A model generated the notes under the pieces. The model was not told where the DNA came from. It did no database searches and saw nothing but the letters and a program-made list of their open reading frames with translations. Made by a program: the position numbers and the translations under genes. This document shows positions 7,684-16,904 of a DNA stretch of 64,000 nucleotides, piece after piece (the stretch's first letter is position 1; every line of letters starts with the position of its first letter). This DNA comes from Streptomyces gardneri (GTDB lineage: Bacteria > Actinomycetota > Actinomycetes > Streptomycetales > Streptomycetaceae): NCBI RefSeq assembly GCF_006539185.1, contig NZ_BJMN01000023.1:1-64000 (forward strand). The letters run 5' to 3'.

Positions 7684-8745
7684 TCACAGCGGTTGGTCGG
7701 GCCAGCCGAGGAGGCGGGCGCCGACGACAGCGGTCTGGAGCGTGTAGCGCTGGACAGGGTCGCCGGGGTCGGCGCCGGTCAGGCGGTGGATGCGGTCGAG
7801 GCGGTAGGTCATGGCGCGGACGCTGAGGTTGAGGCGGCGGGCCGCCTGGGCGGTGACGCAGCCGGTGTCGAAGTACGCCGTGAGGGTGTCCAGGAGGGGC
7901 TTCGCGCCTCCTCGTGCCTGTTGCAGCGGGCCGAGGACGGTGTGGACCAGGTCGGCCATGGCCTGCCGGTCGCGGGTGAGGACCGGGTAGACGAGGAGGT
8001 CGGCGGCGTGCAGGACCGGCTCGTCGAGGTTCATGCGAGCGGCGAGGTCCAGGGCGTTGAGGGCTTCCTCGTAGGAGTGGACGACGCCGCCCGCGCCCGG
8101 GTGCGAGCGGCCGATCGCCACCTGGCCGCCGTCCGTGGCGGCGTGCGCCTGCTTGGCGAAGTGGGCGAGCACGGCGGGTTCGTCCGCCGGGGCGACGCAG
8201 ATCAGCCGGCCGTCCTTGGTGGTGAGCAGGATGCGGCGGTTGCCGAAGCGGGCGGTGAGCGAGGACTCGACGGCACGGGTGACCTCGTAGCCGTCGCTGT
8301 ACGGTTCCCGTCCCTGGGCGACGGCCACCGCGTGGGCGTGGGACAGGAGCAGCCCGAAGCGTTCGGCGCGCTCGGCCAGCCTGCCGAGATCGCTCCGGCC
8401 GTACAGGAGGTCGTCGATGAACTCCCGCCGGGCGGCCTCTTCCTGGCGCATCGCCAGGTGCTGTGCCCGCTCGTGTCCCTCGGCGAAGGCGTCGACGGCC
8501 TGTTCCACGGCGGACAGGAGGTGGTCGGCGGCTGCCCTCGGCAGCCCGGGGTGTACCCGCTGTGCGGCGGAGAGGTGGGCCCGGATGAGGTCCCGCAGCC
8601 CGATGCCGGCTTCGGCGGCCCGCTCTCCGAGGGAGCGGAGGGCCGCGCGCTCCTCCGGAGTGAGCCTGCGGCGGGTCTCGCACAGGCCCGTAAGGATCTC
8701 GGCGTACCCCTCCAGGTACCCCTCGACCCGTTCCCTCTCCGCCAC
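7684..8745 (-). CDS. PucR/CdaR-family transcriptional regulator
   Basis: A 353-residue regulator. The C-terminal helix-turn-helix is the PucR (HTH_30) type: YFDTGCVTAQAARRLNLSVR followed by TYRLDRIHRLTG. The middle is a GGDEF-like regulatory region (about 150-280), and the N-terminal helical part resembles RsbRD-like N-domains. I chose the GTG at 8745 because GGGGAGGGACC lies directly upstream. A longer in-frame version from an ATG at 8808 would add 21 residues of unconvincing sequence. Such proteins regulate purine, proline or other amino-acid-type catabolic genes near them, but no obvious target is adjacent. Confidence 0.85.
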   Translation of the reverse strand: MAERERVEGYLEGYAEILTGLCETRRRLTPEERAALRSLGERAAEAGIGLRDLIRAHLSAAQRVHPGLPRAAADHLLSAVEQAVDAFAEGHERAQHLAMRQEEAARREFIDDLLYGRSDLGRLAERAERFGLLLSHAHAVAVAQGREPYSDGYEVTRAVESSLTARFGNRRILLTTKDGRLICVAPADEPAVLAHFAKQAHAATDGGQVAIGRSHPGAGGVVHSYEEALNALDLAARMNLDEPVLHAADLLVYPVLTRDRQAMADLVHTVLGPLQQARGGAKPLLDTLTAYFDTGCVTAQAARRLNLSVRAMTYRLDRIHRLTGADPGDPVQRYTLQTAVVGARLLGWPDQPL

Positions 8746-8950
8746 GGTCCCTCCCCGTTCCTGACGCGCGGGGACCAAGACTGACATGCCGACCGCCGGG
8801 GTTCGCAACCGGCATCAGGAAGACGTCAAAGACTGCATGGTTACGGCAATGCCAAGGCGGCGATTCTGTTGCAGGATGGCTCCACGGGGAGGCATGGGCG
8901 CGGGCCTGGTGCCGGAAGACGGAAACCGCGATGTGCACGGGGAGAGGGCC

Positions 8951-9424
8951 ATGGGGGAGTTCCTGAGCGCCGCCTTCGGGTTCCCCTCGCTGTCGTTCAG
9001 CGCGGCCCTGGTCGCCGTGGCGGTGTTCTGGCTGCTCGTCCTGTTCGGGGCGGTGGAACGGAAGGGCTTCGACGGCGACGTGGACGCGGAGAGGCTGCGT
9101 CTCGGCCGGGTCCCCGTCTCGGTGGCGGCCTCCGTGTTCGTCGTCGCCGGCTGGGCCATGAGCGTCACCGGATCCGTACTCCTCGGCCTTTCCGATGTGC
9201 CCCGCCCGCTGTCCGCTCTGCTCTCGCTCGCCCTGCTGGTGCTTGCTCCCGTCGCCTCATGGTGGGCGACACGGCGCCTCGTGGGGCCGCTTGCGAAGTT
9301 GTTCCCCGACGAACCCGGGCCGTCCCGGCAGGACGCCGCAGGTCCGGCGGGGCCGCCCGAACGCGACCGAGCCGCCGCCTTCGGGCAGCACCGTGCCGCT
9401 GTGCGCACACCCCGACGCAGGTAG
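8951..9424 (+). CDS. YqiJ-like (DUF1449) membrane protein, apparently lacking the OB fold
   Basis: A 157-residue protein from the ATG at 8951 (GGGGAGAGG upstream). The start MGEFLSAAFGFPSLSFSAAL plus VAVFWLLVLFGAVE matches YqiJ-type proteins, which sit beside YqiK-type flotillins and end in an NfeD-like OB fold. Here two later helices are present (about residues 52-72 and 76-95). The sequence then becomes low-complexity and polar and stops (RTPRRR), with no OB-fold residues in any frame up to the next gene. Either this lineage has lost the fold or the C-terminus has decayed. The flotillin starts 97 bp downstream on the same strand. Confidence 0.7.
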   Translation: MGEFLSAAFGFPSLSFSAALVAVAVFWLLVLFGAVERKGFDGDVDAERLRLGRVPVSVAASVFVVAGWAMSVTGSVLLGLSDVPRPLSALLSLALLVLAPVASWWATRRLVGPLAKLFPDEPGPSRQDAAGPAGPPERDRAAAFGQHRAAVRTPRRR

Positions 9425-9520
9425 CCGTCGCTCCGGGAGTGCCCGCCGTCCGCTGCCCGCTCTTCCACAACGCCGCCCGTACGTGCGGCTCCCCCTTCTT
9501 CCATCGACACGGGGTTTCTC

Positions 9521-11545
9521 ATGGATGCCATCACCGTGGGCATCGGCGTGCTCGTCGCCGTTGTCCTGCTCATCGTTCTCACGCTGCTCTTCGTGGTCAG
9601 CCGGCTGTTCCGCAAGGTGGAACAGGGCAAGGCGCTGATCGTCTCGAAGATGAGGAAGGTCGACGTCACCTTCACCGGGCAGGTGGTCCTGCCCGTCCTG
9701 CACAAGGCCGAGGTCATGGACATCTCGGTGAAGACGATCGAGATCTCCCGGACCGGCAGGGACGGCCTGATCTGCCGCGACAACATCCGCGCCGACATCC
9801 GGATCTCGTTCTTCGTCCGGGTCAACAAGACGGTCGAGGACGTCATCAAGGTCGCGCAGGCTATCGGCACCGCCCGCGCCAGCGACAAGGAGACGCTGCA
9901 GGAGCTGTTCAACGCCAAGTTCTCCGAGGCGCTCAAGACGGTCGGCAAGCAGCTCGACTTCACCGATCTGTACACCAAGCGCGAGGAACTGCGGTTCCGG
10001 ATCATCGAGATCATCGGCATCGACCTCAACGGCTACAGCCTGGAGGACGCGGCCATCGACTACCTGGAGCAGACCCCGCTCACCCAGCTCGACCCCGGCA
10101 ACATCCTCGACGCCCAGGGCATCCGCAAGATCACGGAACTGACCGCCGTCGAGAACGTCCGCACGAACGAGTTCCGCCAGCACGAGCAGAAGGAGATCAC
10201 CCGGCAGAACGTCGACGCCCGCGAGGCGATCCTGGAGCTGGAGCGGCGCCAGGCCGACGCGGAGATCAAGCAGAAGCGGGAGATCGACACCGTACGGGCC
10301 CGGGAGGAGGCCGAGACGGCGCGGGTGGTGGAGGAGGAGCGGCTGCGGGCCCAGAGCGCCTTCCTCAGGACGGAGGAGCAGCTCGGCATCCAGCGGGAGA
10401 ACCAGGCCCGTGAGGTCGCTGTCGCCCAGAAGAACCGCGAGCGGGTCATCGCCGTCGAGAACGAGCGGATCGAGAAGGACCGTCTCCTCGAAGTCATCGC
10501 CCGGGACCGGGAGACCGAACTGACCCGCATCTCCGCCGAGAAGGAGGTGGAGTCGGAGCGCCGGGACATCGCCGAGGTGATCCGCGAGCGGATCGCGGTG
10601 GACCGTACGGTCGCCGAGCAGGAGGAGTCCATCAAGCGGCTCCGTACGGTCGAGGAGGCCGAGCGCACCCGGCAGGCCGTCGTCATCGCGGCGGAGGCGG
10701 AGGCGCAGGAGAGGCTGGTCAAGGACATCAAGGCGGCGGAGGCGGCCGAGCAGGCGGCCGTGCACCGGGCCGCCGAGGAGCTGACCCTGGCCGAGGCCCG
10801 CAACAAGGCCGCCGACATGGACGCCCGCGCCAAGATCCGCCTCGCCGAGGGCGTTCAGGCCGAGGCCGCGGCAGAAGGCCTCGCGGCGGTGCAGGTCCGG
10901 GAGAAGCAGGCCGACGCGATCGAGAAGACCGGCCGCGCCGAGGCCGAGGCCACAGAGGCACGGCTGCGTGCCGAGGCGGTCGGTACACGAGAGAAGGCGC
11001 TGGCCGAGGCGACCGCGATCGGCGAGAAGCTCAAGGCCGAAGCGGCCGGTCTCACTGAGAAGGCGGCGGCGATGGCCGCGCTCGACGAGGCCTCCCGTGG
11101 CCACGAGGAGTACCGGCTCCGTCTGGAGGCGGAGAAGGCCATCCGGCTCGCCGGCCTTGAGGTGCAGCGGCAGGTCGCCGAGGCGCAGGCCACCGTCCTC
11201 GCCACCGGCCTGGAGAACGCCGACATCAACATCGTCGGCGGAGAGTCCGTCTTCCTCGACCGTCTCGTGCAGTCGATCGCGCTCGGGAAGTCCGTCGACG
11301 GGTTCATGGACCACTCCCGGACCGCGCAGGCGCTGGCCGGTCCGTGGTTGAACAGCGAGGGTTCCTTCACCGAGGACCTGACCAAGGTACTCGGCTCGCT
11401 GTCCACGGGTGACGTGCAGAACCTGAGCGTCTCGGCACTGCTCGCAAAGGTCATGAAGTCCGGCGTGCTCGACGCGCACGCGCCCGGCCAGGCCACCACC
11501 GCCCCGGCCGAGACCGCCGCGCTGAACGGCGCGGTCACGAACTGA
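9521..11545 (+). CDS. YqiK-type flotillin (SPFH protein)
   Basis: A 674-residue flotillin. A hydrophobic N-terminal helix (IGVLVAVVLLIVLTLLFVV) anchors it. The band-7/SPFH domain covers about residues 30-200 and includes VDVTFTGQVVLPVLHKAEVMD and YTKREELRFRIIE (landmarks quoted in part). Residues about 215-560 are an unbroken Glu/Ala/Arg-rich coiled coil with the repeated EA pattern of flotillins. The C-terminal region (FLDRLVQSIALGKSVDGFM) is the YqiK-specific end. Such proteins oligomerise on the inner membrane face and organise microdomains. The partner genes are the YqiJ-like protein upstream and the giant ATPase downstream. A stem-loop separates it from the ATPase gene. Confidence 0.92.
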   Translation: MDAITVGIGVLVAVVLLIVLTLLFVVSRLFRKVEQGKALIVSKMRKVDVTFTGQVVLPVLHKAEVMDISVKTIEISRTGRDGLICRDNIRADIRISFFVRVNKTVEDVIKVAQAIGTARASDKETLQELFNAKFSEALKTVGKQLDFTDLYTKREELRFRIIEIIGIDLNGYSLEDAAIDYLEQTPLTQLDPGNILDAQGIRKITELTAVENVRTNEFRQHEQKEITRQNVDAREAILELERRQADAEIKQKREIDTVRAREEAETARVVEEERLRAQSAFLRTEEQLGIQRENQAREVAVAQKNRERVIAVENERIEKDRLLEVIARDRETELTRISAEKEVESERRDIAEVIRERIAVDRTVAEQEESIKRLRTVEEAERTRQAVVIAAEAEAQERLVKDIKAAEAAEQAAVHRAAEELTLAEARNKAADMDARAKIRLAEGVQAEAAAEGLAAVQVREKQADAIEKTGRAEAEATEARLRAEAVGTREKALAEATAIGEKLKAEAAGLTEKAAAMAALDEASRGHEEYRLRLEAEKAIRLAGLEVQRQVAEAQATVLATGLENADINIVGGESVFLDRLVQSIALGKSVDGFMDHSRTAQALAGPWLNSEGSFTEDLTKVLGSLSTGDVQNLSVSALLAKVMKSGVLDAHAPGQATTAPAETAALNGAVTN

Positions 11546-11570
11546 CCGCCCCGGGGGGGGAGCGGTCACA

Positions 11571-11615
11571 GCGGGTCCGGTGCCGGCATACGGGGGTTGT
11601 CGGCGCCGGACCCGC
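11571..11615 (+). terminator. Intercistronic stem-loop between flotillin and ATPase genes
   Basis: Arms of 15 nt (11571-11585 and 11601-11615) pair with a single G-T wobble around a 15-nt loop, very G/C-rich. It begins 25 bp after the flotillin stop and ends 30 bp before the ATPase ATG. No U-run follows. It could act as a partial terminator, or as an mRNA stabiliser that lowers ATPase expression relative to the scaffold. Confidence 0.6.
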
Positions 11616-11644
11616 ATCCATCACGGGACAAGGAGCGGATCTGC

Positions 11645-14600
11645 ATGAGCACCGGAATCGACCAGGACACGTACGCGGTGCTGCGCGACCGTCTTTCGAC
11701 GCAGGCGGCCGAGCTGGCCAGGCGTGCCGAGGCGCTCAACAGCGCCCGTACAGCCGCCTTCGGTGCCGGTGGACTGTCTCTCACCGGCACCGACAGCGTC
11801 CGCACCGAGCGCGCCGGCGTACTGCTGGACATCGCCGCCGTCGGGGACGACGTCCTGTTGTTCGGCTGCCACCAGGCCTCCCCGGGGAGCGCCGAGCCGT
11901 CGGTCGCCGACGTCTTCAAGCTGCACGACCGCGACCTGAACCCGCTGCCCGAGGGCGCGGTGCCCGGACTCCTCGACGACCCCGGCTTCGTACGGGAGTT
12001 CTCGGCGCTGCACCGGTACTTCCGAGGCACGCGCCTGCTCCGGCTGAGGCGCGTGGAGGGCCGGCTCCTCGCCGTCTTCCGGACCGGGCAGAAGGCCGAC
12101 GACATCCGCGTCCTGCGCTGGTCGATCGGGCAGTCCGGCGAGACGCGGTTCCTCGACGCCCAGGGAGAACGCGACCACGTCGTCCCTCCCTCGCACGACG
12201 TCGACTGGGTGGAGACGACCCGCGGTGACCATGTCCAAGGGCGGCACCCGCACATCTCGCTCGACGGCCGCCTCTTCGTCTCCACGGTCGGCGGAACGCT
12301 CACGGTCAAGACGGAGAACGACGCCGAGACGGCCGAGGGCGTGTACGCCGAGCCGGTCGACGAACCGCTCCAGGCGCTGGCCGACGCCGAGGTCGCGTAC
12401 GCGGCCGTGGGCGCCCTGATCCTGGTGCGCGTCCGCCCGTACAAGGAGGAGGCCGTCCGCCACCTCGTCTTCAACGCCCTGACCGGGAGCGTGGTCAGGC
12501 TCGACGGACTCGCTCAGGCGTGTCTGCGATTGCCCGGCGACGAGGGGGTCGTGTTCCCCGGTGGCTACTGCCTGGCCTCCGGCGAGGTGCGGACCTTCGA
12601 TACCGACACTTCGGGACTGGTCTTCGACCGGCTGATCCGTTCGCCCAACGGTGAGGATCTCCTCTTCGCCTTCCACACCCGGCCGGAGCGTCGCGGTCTT
12701 CTCCTGCCGTACAACCTGATCCGGAAGGAGATCACCCGTCCCGTCTCCTGCCGCGGATACGCGCTGCTCGACGACGGGACGATGGTCGTGCTGCGCGACG
12801 AGACCGGCGAGCCCGGCCGGGTCCACCCCGTGCAGATCTGGCGGACTCCGTACGTCTCCGACACGCACGTGACCCCTGCGGTGGACGGCCCGCTGGCCCG
12901 CATCGGCAACGCGGATCTCGTCCGCGGGGTCGCCGACTGCCTGTCGATCGCCCGTCAGGCCACCGAGCTGACCCCCGCCGGCGAGGTCTACGAGGCACTC
13001 GTCGCCGCGTGTGTGCGCGCGGGCGACGTCCACCACTGGCTGGGAGACCCGGAGACAGGCGACCTGCGCACCCCGCTGACCGAACTCCGGGCCACCGCCG
13101 CGCAGGTCCTCGACGAGTTCGAGACCGTGACCACGCTCACCCGACAGGCGGCGGAGGCTTTCGCGGAGGCCGCCCAGCAGGTCGGCCGACTGGTACGGCG
13201 CATCCGGGGCGAGGCGCCCGCCACCGCCGAGGAGTGGATCTCCCGGATCACCGAACTCCGCCGGGCACAGGGCCACCTGGTGACCCTCAAGGACATGCGG
13301 TACGCCGACACGGCAGGCATCGACACCCTCGCCGGGGACGTCGAGGCCGACATCGCCTCGGCCGCCCAGCGAGCCGTCGCCTTCCTCCAGCGCGAGGACG
13401 CCTTCACCGCACACCACGCCGAGGCGGAGCGGCTCGCGACGGAGGCCGGCGCCGTCACCACCGTGGCGGGCACGGGCCCGGTCGCCGGCATGATCGACAC
13501 GCACACCACCGGCCTGCGGACCCTCAGCGAGATCATCGCCGGACTCGACATCGGCGACGCCACCGTCCGCACCTCGGTCCTGGAACGGATCGCCGACGTC
13601 CTGGGCGTGCTGAACCGCGTCCGGGCCCTCCTCGCCGCCCGTCGCGCCGAACTCCTCGACCAGGAGGGCCGGGCGGAGTTCACCGCCGAGTTCGCCCTGC
13701 TCGGTCAGGCCGTCACGGGAGCCCTGGCCGCCGCGGACACCCCGGACCGCTGCGACGACCAGCTCGGCCGGCTGCTCCTCCAGCTGGAGAACCTGGAGTC
13801 GCGGTTCGCCGAGCACGACGGCTTCCTCGGTGAGATCGCCGACAAACGGGCCGAGATGTACGACGCCTTCACCACGCGCAGACAGTCCCTCCAGGACACC
13901 CGCGCCCGCCGCGCCGAGCGCCTCGCGGCATCGGCCGGCCGCGTTCTGGAAGCGATCGCCCGCCGCGCCGCGACCCTGGCCGATCTGGACGAGGTGAACA
14001 CGTACTTCGCCTCCGACCCCATGGTCGCCAAGGTCCGGCGCACCGGCGCCGAGTTGAGGGAACTCGGCGACGAGACACGGGCGGAGGAACTGGAGGGCCG
14101 CCTCGGCGCCGCCCGGCAGGAAGCCGGACGGGCGCTGCGGGACCGTACCGACCTGTTCTCCGACGGCGGCGCCACGATCCGGCTCGGCCGGCACCGCTTC
14201 GCCGTCAACCGGCAGCCCCCCGAAGTCACCCTCGTGCCGCACGAGGACGCCCTCGCCCTCGCCCTCACCGGCACCGACTACCGCGTGCCGGTCACCGACC
14301 CGGCGTTCGCCGAGACCCGCCCCTTCTGGGACCGGACCCTGCCCTCCGAATCGCCGGACGTCTACCGGTCCGAATATTTGGCCGCACGCCTCCTGGCCGA
14401 GCACGGCCCCGGCAGCCTGGCGGGCGAGGACCTGTCCGCACTCGCGCGACGTGCCGCCGAGGCCGCGTACGACGAGGGGTACGAGCGCGGCGTCCACGAT
14501 CACGACACGGCGGCGATCCTGGAGGCCGTCCTCCGTCTGCACGAACGGATCGGACTGCTCAGGTACCCGGCCCCTGCGCGAGCGACCGCCCAGCTCTTCT

Positions 14601-16510
14601 GGGCCCACGCCGCCACCGCCGACGCCCGCGAGCAGTGGACCCGCCGGGCCGACGCCCTGACCCGGGCACGCGACCTCTTCGGCGCGGAGTCTGCCCTCGA
14701 CGGCCTGCGGAACGAGCTGGCCGAGGAGATCGGCAACCAGACTGCCGCCTCGTACCTGATCGAGGAACTCACCACCGCACCGGCGGGCTTCGCCGTCTCG
14801 GACGCCGCACGAACCCTGCTCGACAAGTTCCGCCGCGCCGTCGGCACCTCCGCCTACGACGACGCCCTCGCCTCCCTCACGGGACCGCGCGCGCGGCGCC
14901 AGCTCGTCGAGGCATGGCTCACCTCCTACGCGTCGGCGTCCGGAGAACGGTTCGACGAAGGCGTACTGGCCGAGGCCGTCGCGGTCGAACTCTGCCCGGA
15001 CCTCGACCGCTACGACATCGCCGCCCCCACCACGGAGACGGTCACCGGACTCCTGGGCAGCCACCCCCGCGTGGAGGGACGCGCGCTGGAGCTGCGCCTC
15101 GACGAGTTCCTGACCAGGACGCGGGATTTCGCCGCCACCGACGTGCCGGCCTTCCGCGCGTACCAGGAGCGCAGGGCCCGGCTTGTCGCCACCGAGCGCG
15201 ACCGGCTCCGCCTTGACGAGTACCGGCCCCGGGTCGTGTCGTCCTTCGTCCGCAACCGGCTCGTCGACGAGGTCTACCTCCCCCTCATCGGCGACAACCT
15301 CGCCAAACAGCTCGGCGCGGCCGGAGACGCCAAGCGGAGCGACTCCCAGGGCCTGCTGCTGCTCCTCTCCCCGCCCGGCTACGGCAAGACCACGCTGATC
15401 GAGTACGTCGCCGACCGCCTCGGCCTGCTCCTGGTCAAGGTCGACGGGCCTGCTCTCGGGCAGCGGACCGTCTCCCTCGACCCCGATGAGGCACCCGACG
15501 CCACCGCCCGCCGGGAACTGGAGAAGATCGACTTCGCGCTGACCGCGGCCGGCAACGTCCTGCTGTATGTCGACGACATCCAGCACACCTCGCCGGAGTT
15601 CCTGCAGAAATTCATCCCGCTCTGCGACGCCACACGGACCCTGAACGGCCACGACCTGCGCGGCAAGCGCTTCGCCGTCTGCATGGCGGGAAACCCGTAC
15701 ACCGAGTCGGGACAGGCCTTCCGCGTCCCGGACATGCTCGCCAACCGGGCCGACGTGTGGAACCTCGGCGACGTACTGACGGGCAAAGAGGATGCCTTCG
15801 CGTTCAGCTTCGTCGAGAACGCCCTCACCTCCCACCCCGTCCTCGCCCCCCTCGCCGGACGCGACCGCACCGACCTGGAGCTCCTGACCCGGCTGGCGGC
15901 CGACGACCCGACCGCGCGCCGCGACCGGCTCACTCACCCCTACGCCCCGGCCGAACTCGACCGGATCCTCTCCGTCCTCCGCCACCTCCTCGCCGTCCGC
16001 GAGACGGTCCTCGCCGTCAACGAGGCCTACGTCGCCTCCGCCGCCTCCGCCGACGCGGCCCGCACCGAACCGCCCTTCCGGCTCCAGGGCTCGTACCGCA
16101 CCATGAACAAGATCACGGCCCGTATCTCACCCGCCATGAACGACGCCGAACTCGCCGCCGTCGTCGACGACCACTACACCGCCGAGGCCCAGACCCTCAC
16201 CACCGAAGCCGAGGCCAACCTACTCAAGCTCGCCGGGCTCCGCGGCGTCCTCACCCCGGCACAGGCCGCCCGCTGGACCGAGATCACCGCCGCCCACAAC
16301 CGCACCCGGGCCCTCGGCGACTCCACCGACGACCCCCTCGTCCGGGCGGTCGCCGCCCTCGGCCTGCTCGCCGACCGCATCACCGCCGTCGAGACCGCGA
16401 TCACCCGCGCGACGGACCCGCGCCACCTCCTCGCCCGCCCCGCCGGGCGGCACGCAGCATGCGCCGACGCCGACGCCGTACCTGCTTCCGACCACCACCA
16501 CCGGCTCTGA
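11645..16510 (+). CDS. Giant AAA ATPase of the flotillin-associated 'DNA repair ATPase' (DUF3686-like) family
   Basis: A 1621-residue protein, the largest here. AAGGAGCG precedes the ATG at 11645. Residues about 1-480 are beta-rich with repeated short blades (HPHISLDGRLFVSTVGG, LLFAFHTRPERRGLLLPYN), propeller-like. Residues about 500-900 are helical and coiled coil, rich in Glu, Ala and Arg. A single AAA domain follows: Walker A SPPGYGKTTL near residue 1243, Walker B VLLYVDDIQH near 1305, then MAGNPYTESGQAF and FRVPDMLANRADVWNLGD, resembling MoxR/AAA sensor and arginine-finger regions. No nuclease or transmembrane segment is seen. Relatives are annotated as DNA repair ATPases, but that name is not supported by anything visible. 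Co-location with a flotillin suggests a remodelling ATPase at membrane microdomains. Confidence 0.85.
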   Translation: MSTGIDQDTYAVLRDRLSTQAAELARRAEALNSARTAAFGAGGLSLTGTDSVRTERAGVLLDIAAVGDDVLLFGCHQASPGSAEPSVADVFKLHDRDLNPLPEGAVPGLLDDPGFVREFSALHRYFRGTRLLRLRRVEGRLLAVFRTGQKADDIRVLRWSIGQSGETRFLDAQGERDHVVPPSHDVDWVETTRGDHVQGRHPHISLDGRLFVSTVGGTLTVKTENDAETAEGVYAEPVDEPLQALADAEVAYAAVGALILVRVRPYKEEAVRHLVFNALTGSVVRLDGLAQACLRLPGDEGVVFPGGYCLASGEVRTFDTDTSGLVFDRLIRSPNGEDLLFAFHTRPERRGLLLPYNLIRKEITRPVSCRGYALLDDGTMVVLRDETGEPGRVHPVQIWRTPYVSDTHVTPAVDGPLARIGNADLVRGVADCLSIARQATELTPAGEVYEALVAACVRAGDVHHWLGDPETGDLRTPLTELRATAAQVLDEFETVTTLTRQAAEAFAEAAQQVGRLVRRIRGEAPATAEEWISRITELRRAQGHLVTLKDMRYADTAGIDTLAGDVEADIASAAQRAVAFLQREDAFTAHHAEAERLATEAGAVTTVAGTGPVAGMIDTHTTGLRTLSEIIAGLDIGDATVRTSVLERIADVLGVLNRVRALLAARRAELLDQEGRAEFTAEFALLGQAVTGALAAADTPDRCDDQLGRLLLQLENLESRFAEHDGFLGEIADKRAEMYDAFTTRRQSLQDTRARRAERLAASAGRVLEAIARRAATLADLDEVNTYFASDPMVAKVRRTGAELRELGDETRAEELEGRLGAARQEAGRALRDRTDLFSDGGATIRLGRHRFAVNRQPPEVTLVPHEDALALALTGTDYRVPVTDPAFAETRPFWDRTLPSESPDVYRSEYLAARLLAEHGPGSLAGEDLSALARRAAEAAYDEGYERGVHDHDTAAILEAVLRLHERIGLLRYPAPARATAQLFWAHAATADAREQWTRRADALTRARDLFGAESALDGLRNELAEEIGNQTAASYLIEELTTAPAGFAVSDAARTLLDKFRRAVGTSAYDDALASLTGPRARRQLVEAWLTSYASASGERFDEGVLAEAVAVELCPDLDRYDIAAPTTETVTGLLGSHPRVEGRALELRLDEFLTRTRDFAATDVPAFRAYQERRARLVATERDRLRLDEYRPRVVSSFVRNRLVDEVYLPLIGDNLAKQLGAAGDAKRSDSQGLLLLLSPPGYGKTTLIEYVADRLGLLLVKVDGPALGQRTVSLDPDEAPDATARRELEKIDFALTAAGNVLLYVDDIQHTSPEFLQKFIPLCDATRTLNGHDLRGKRFAVCMAGNPYTESGQAFRVPDMLANRADVWNLGDVLTGKEDAFAFSFVENALTSHPVLAPLAGRDRTDLELLTRLAADDPTARRDRLTHPYAPAELDRILSVLRHLLAVRETVLAVNEAYVASAASADAARTEPPFRLQGSYRTMNKITARISPAMNDAELAAVVDDHYTAEAQTLTTEAEANLLKLAGLRGVLTPAQAARWTEITAAHNRTRALGDSTDDPLVRAVAALGLLADRITAVETAITRATDPRHLLARPAGRHAACADADAVPASDHHHRL

Positions 16511-16531
16511 CGAGGGAAGGGAGGAGATCAC

Positions 16532-16762
16532 ATGGCCCGGGATTTGCACGCCGCGATCGGAGAGCACCCGATCCGCTGCCTGATGTGCGACAACGACACG
16601 TTCCGCAAGCGGGAGGTGCTGCTGAACAGCACGGGGATGGAGCTCTTCAACATGGCGTGGGCGAACGAGTCGGCCACCGGTTTGATCTGCCGGTCGTGCG
16701 GATACGTCCACCTCTTCGTCAACCGCGACCTTAGGACGTACCGAGAGAAGCGGGAACGCTGA
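16532..16762 (+). CDS. Small zinc-ribbon protein
   Basis: A 76-residue protein with two CxxC knuckles, Cys16/Cys19 (RCLMCDN) and Cys53/Cys56 (ICRSCGY), a classic zinc ribbon. Between them is a hydrophobic patch (MELFNMAWAN). It starts 21 bp after the ATPase stop with GAAGGGAGGAG in front, so it is the last gene of the flotillin-ATPase operon. Similar short proteins are annotated as hypothetical DNA-binding proteins. Its constant small size and place after the giant ATPase suggest an adaptor or substrate-binding subunit. The strong palindrome that follows ends the operon. Confidence 0.75.
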   Translation: MARDLHAAIGEHPIRCLMCDNDTFRKREVLLNSTGMELFNMAWANESATGLICRSCGYVHLFVNRDLRTYREKRER

Positions 16763-16763
16763 C

Positions 16764-16807
16764 GCTTGTCGGCCTGCTCCAAGCGCGCTTGGAGCAGGCC
16801 GACAAGC
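16764..16807. terminator. Perfect 44-bp palindrome, operon terminator
   Basis: Two 21-nt arms (16764-16784 and 16787-16807) are exact reverse complements with GC between them, starting 1 bp after the zinc-ribbon stop codon. No U-run follows, as is common for streptomycete terminators. A perfect symmetrical site could also bind protein. Confidence 0.8.
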
Positions 16808-16904
16808 CTGCCCGAGCGTGCCACCTCACAAAAAGGGGTAGAAACGCCGAAAGGTGCACGTTTTGTTCATCCCTTCGCGGAGTCGCGCCTGCCGGGAGAG
16901 CGCC

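Noticed and set aside
11621..15985. A 1454-codon open frame on the minus strand
   Set aside because: It is the antisense shadow of the giant ATPase gene. Its Gly/Val/Asp/Glu-rich composition has no motif, whereas the plus strand has a clear AAA domain.
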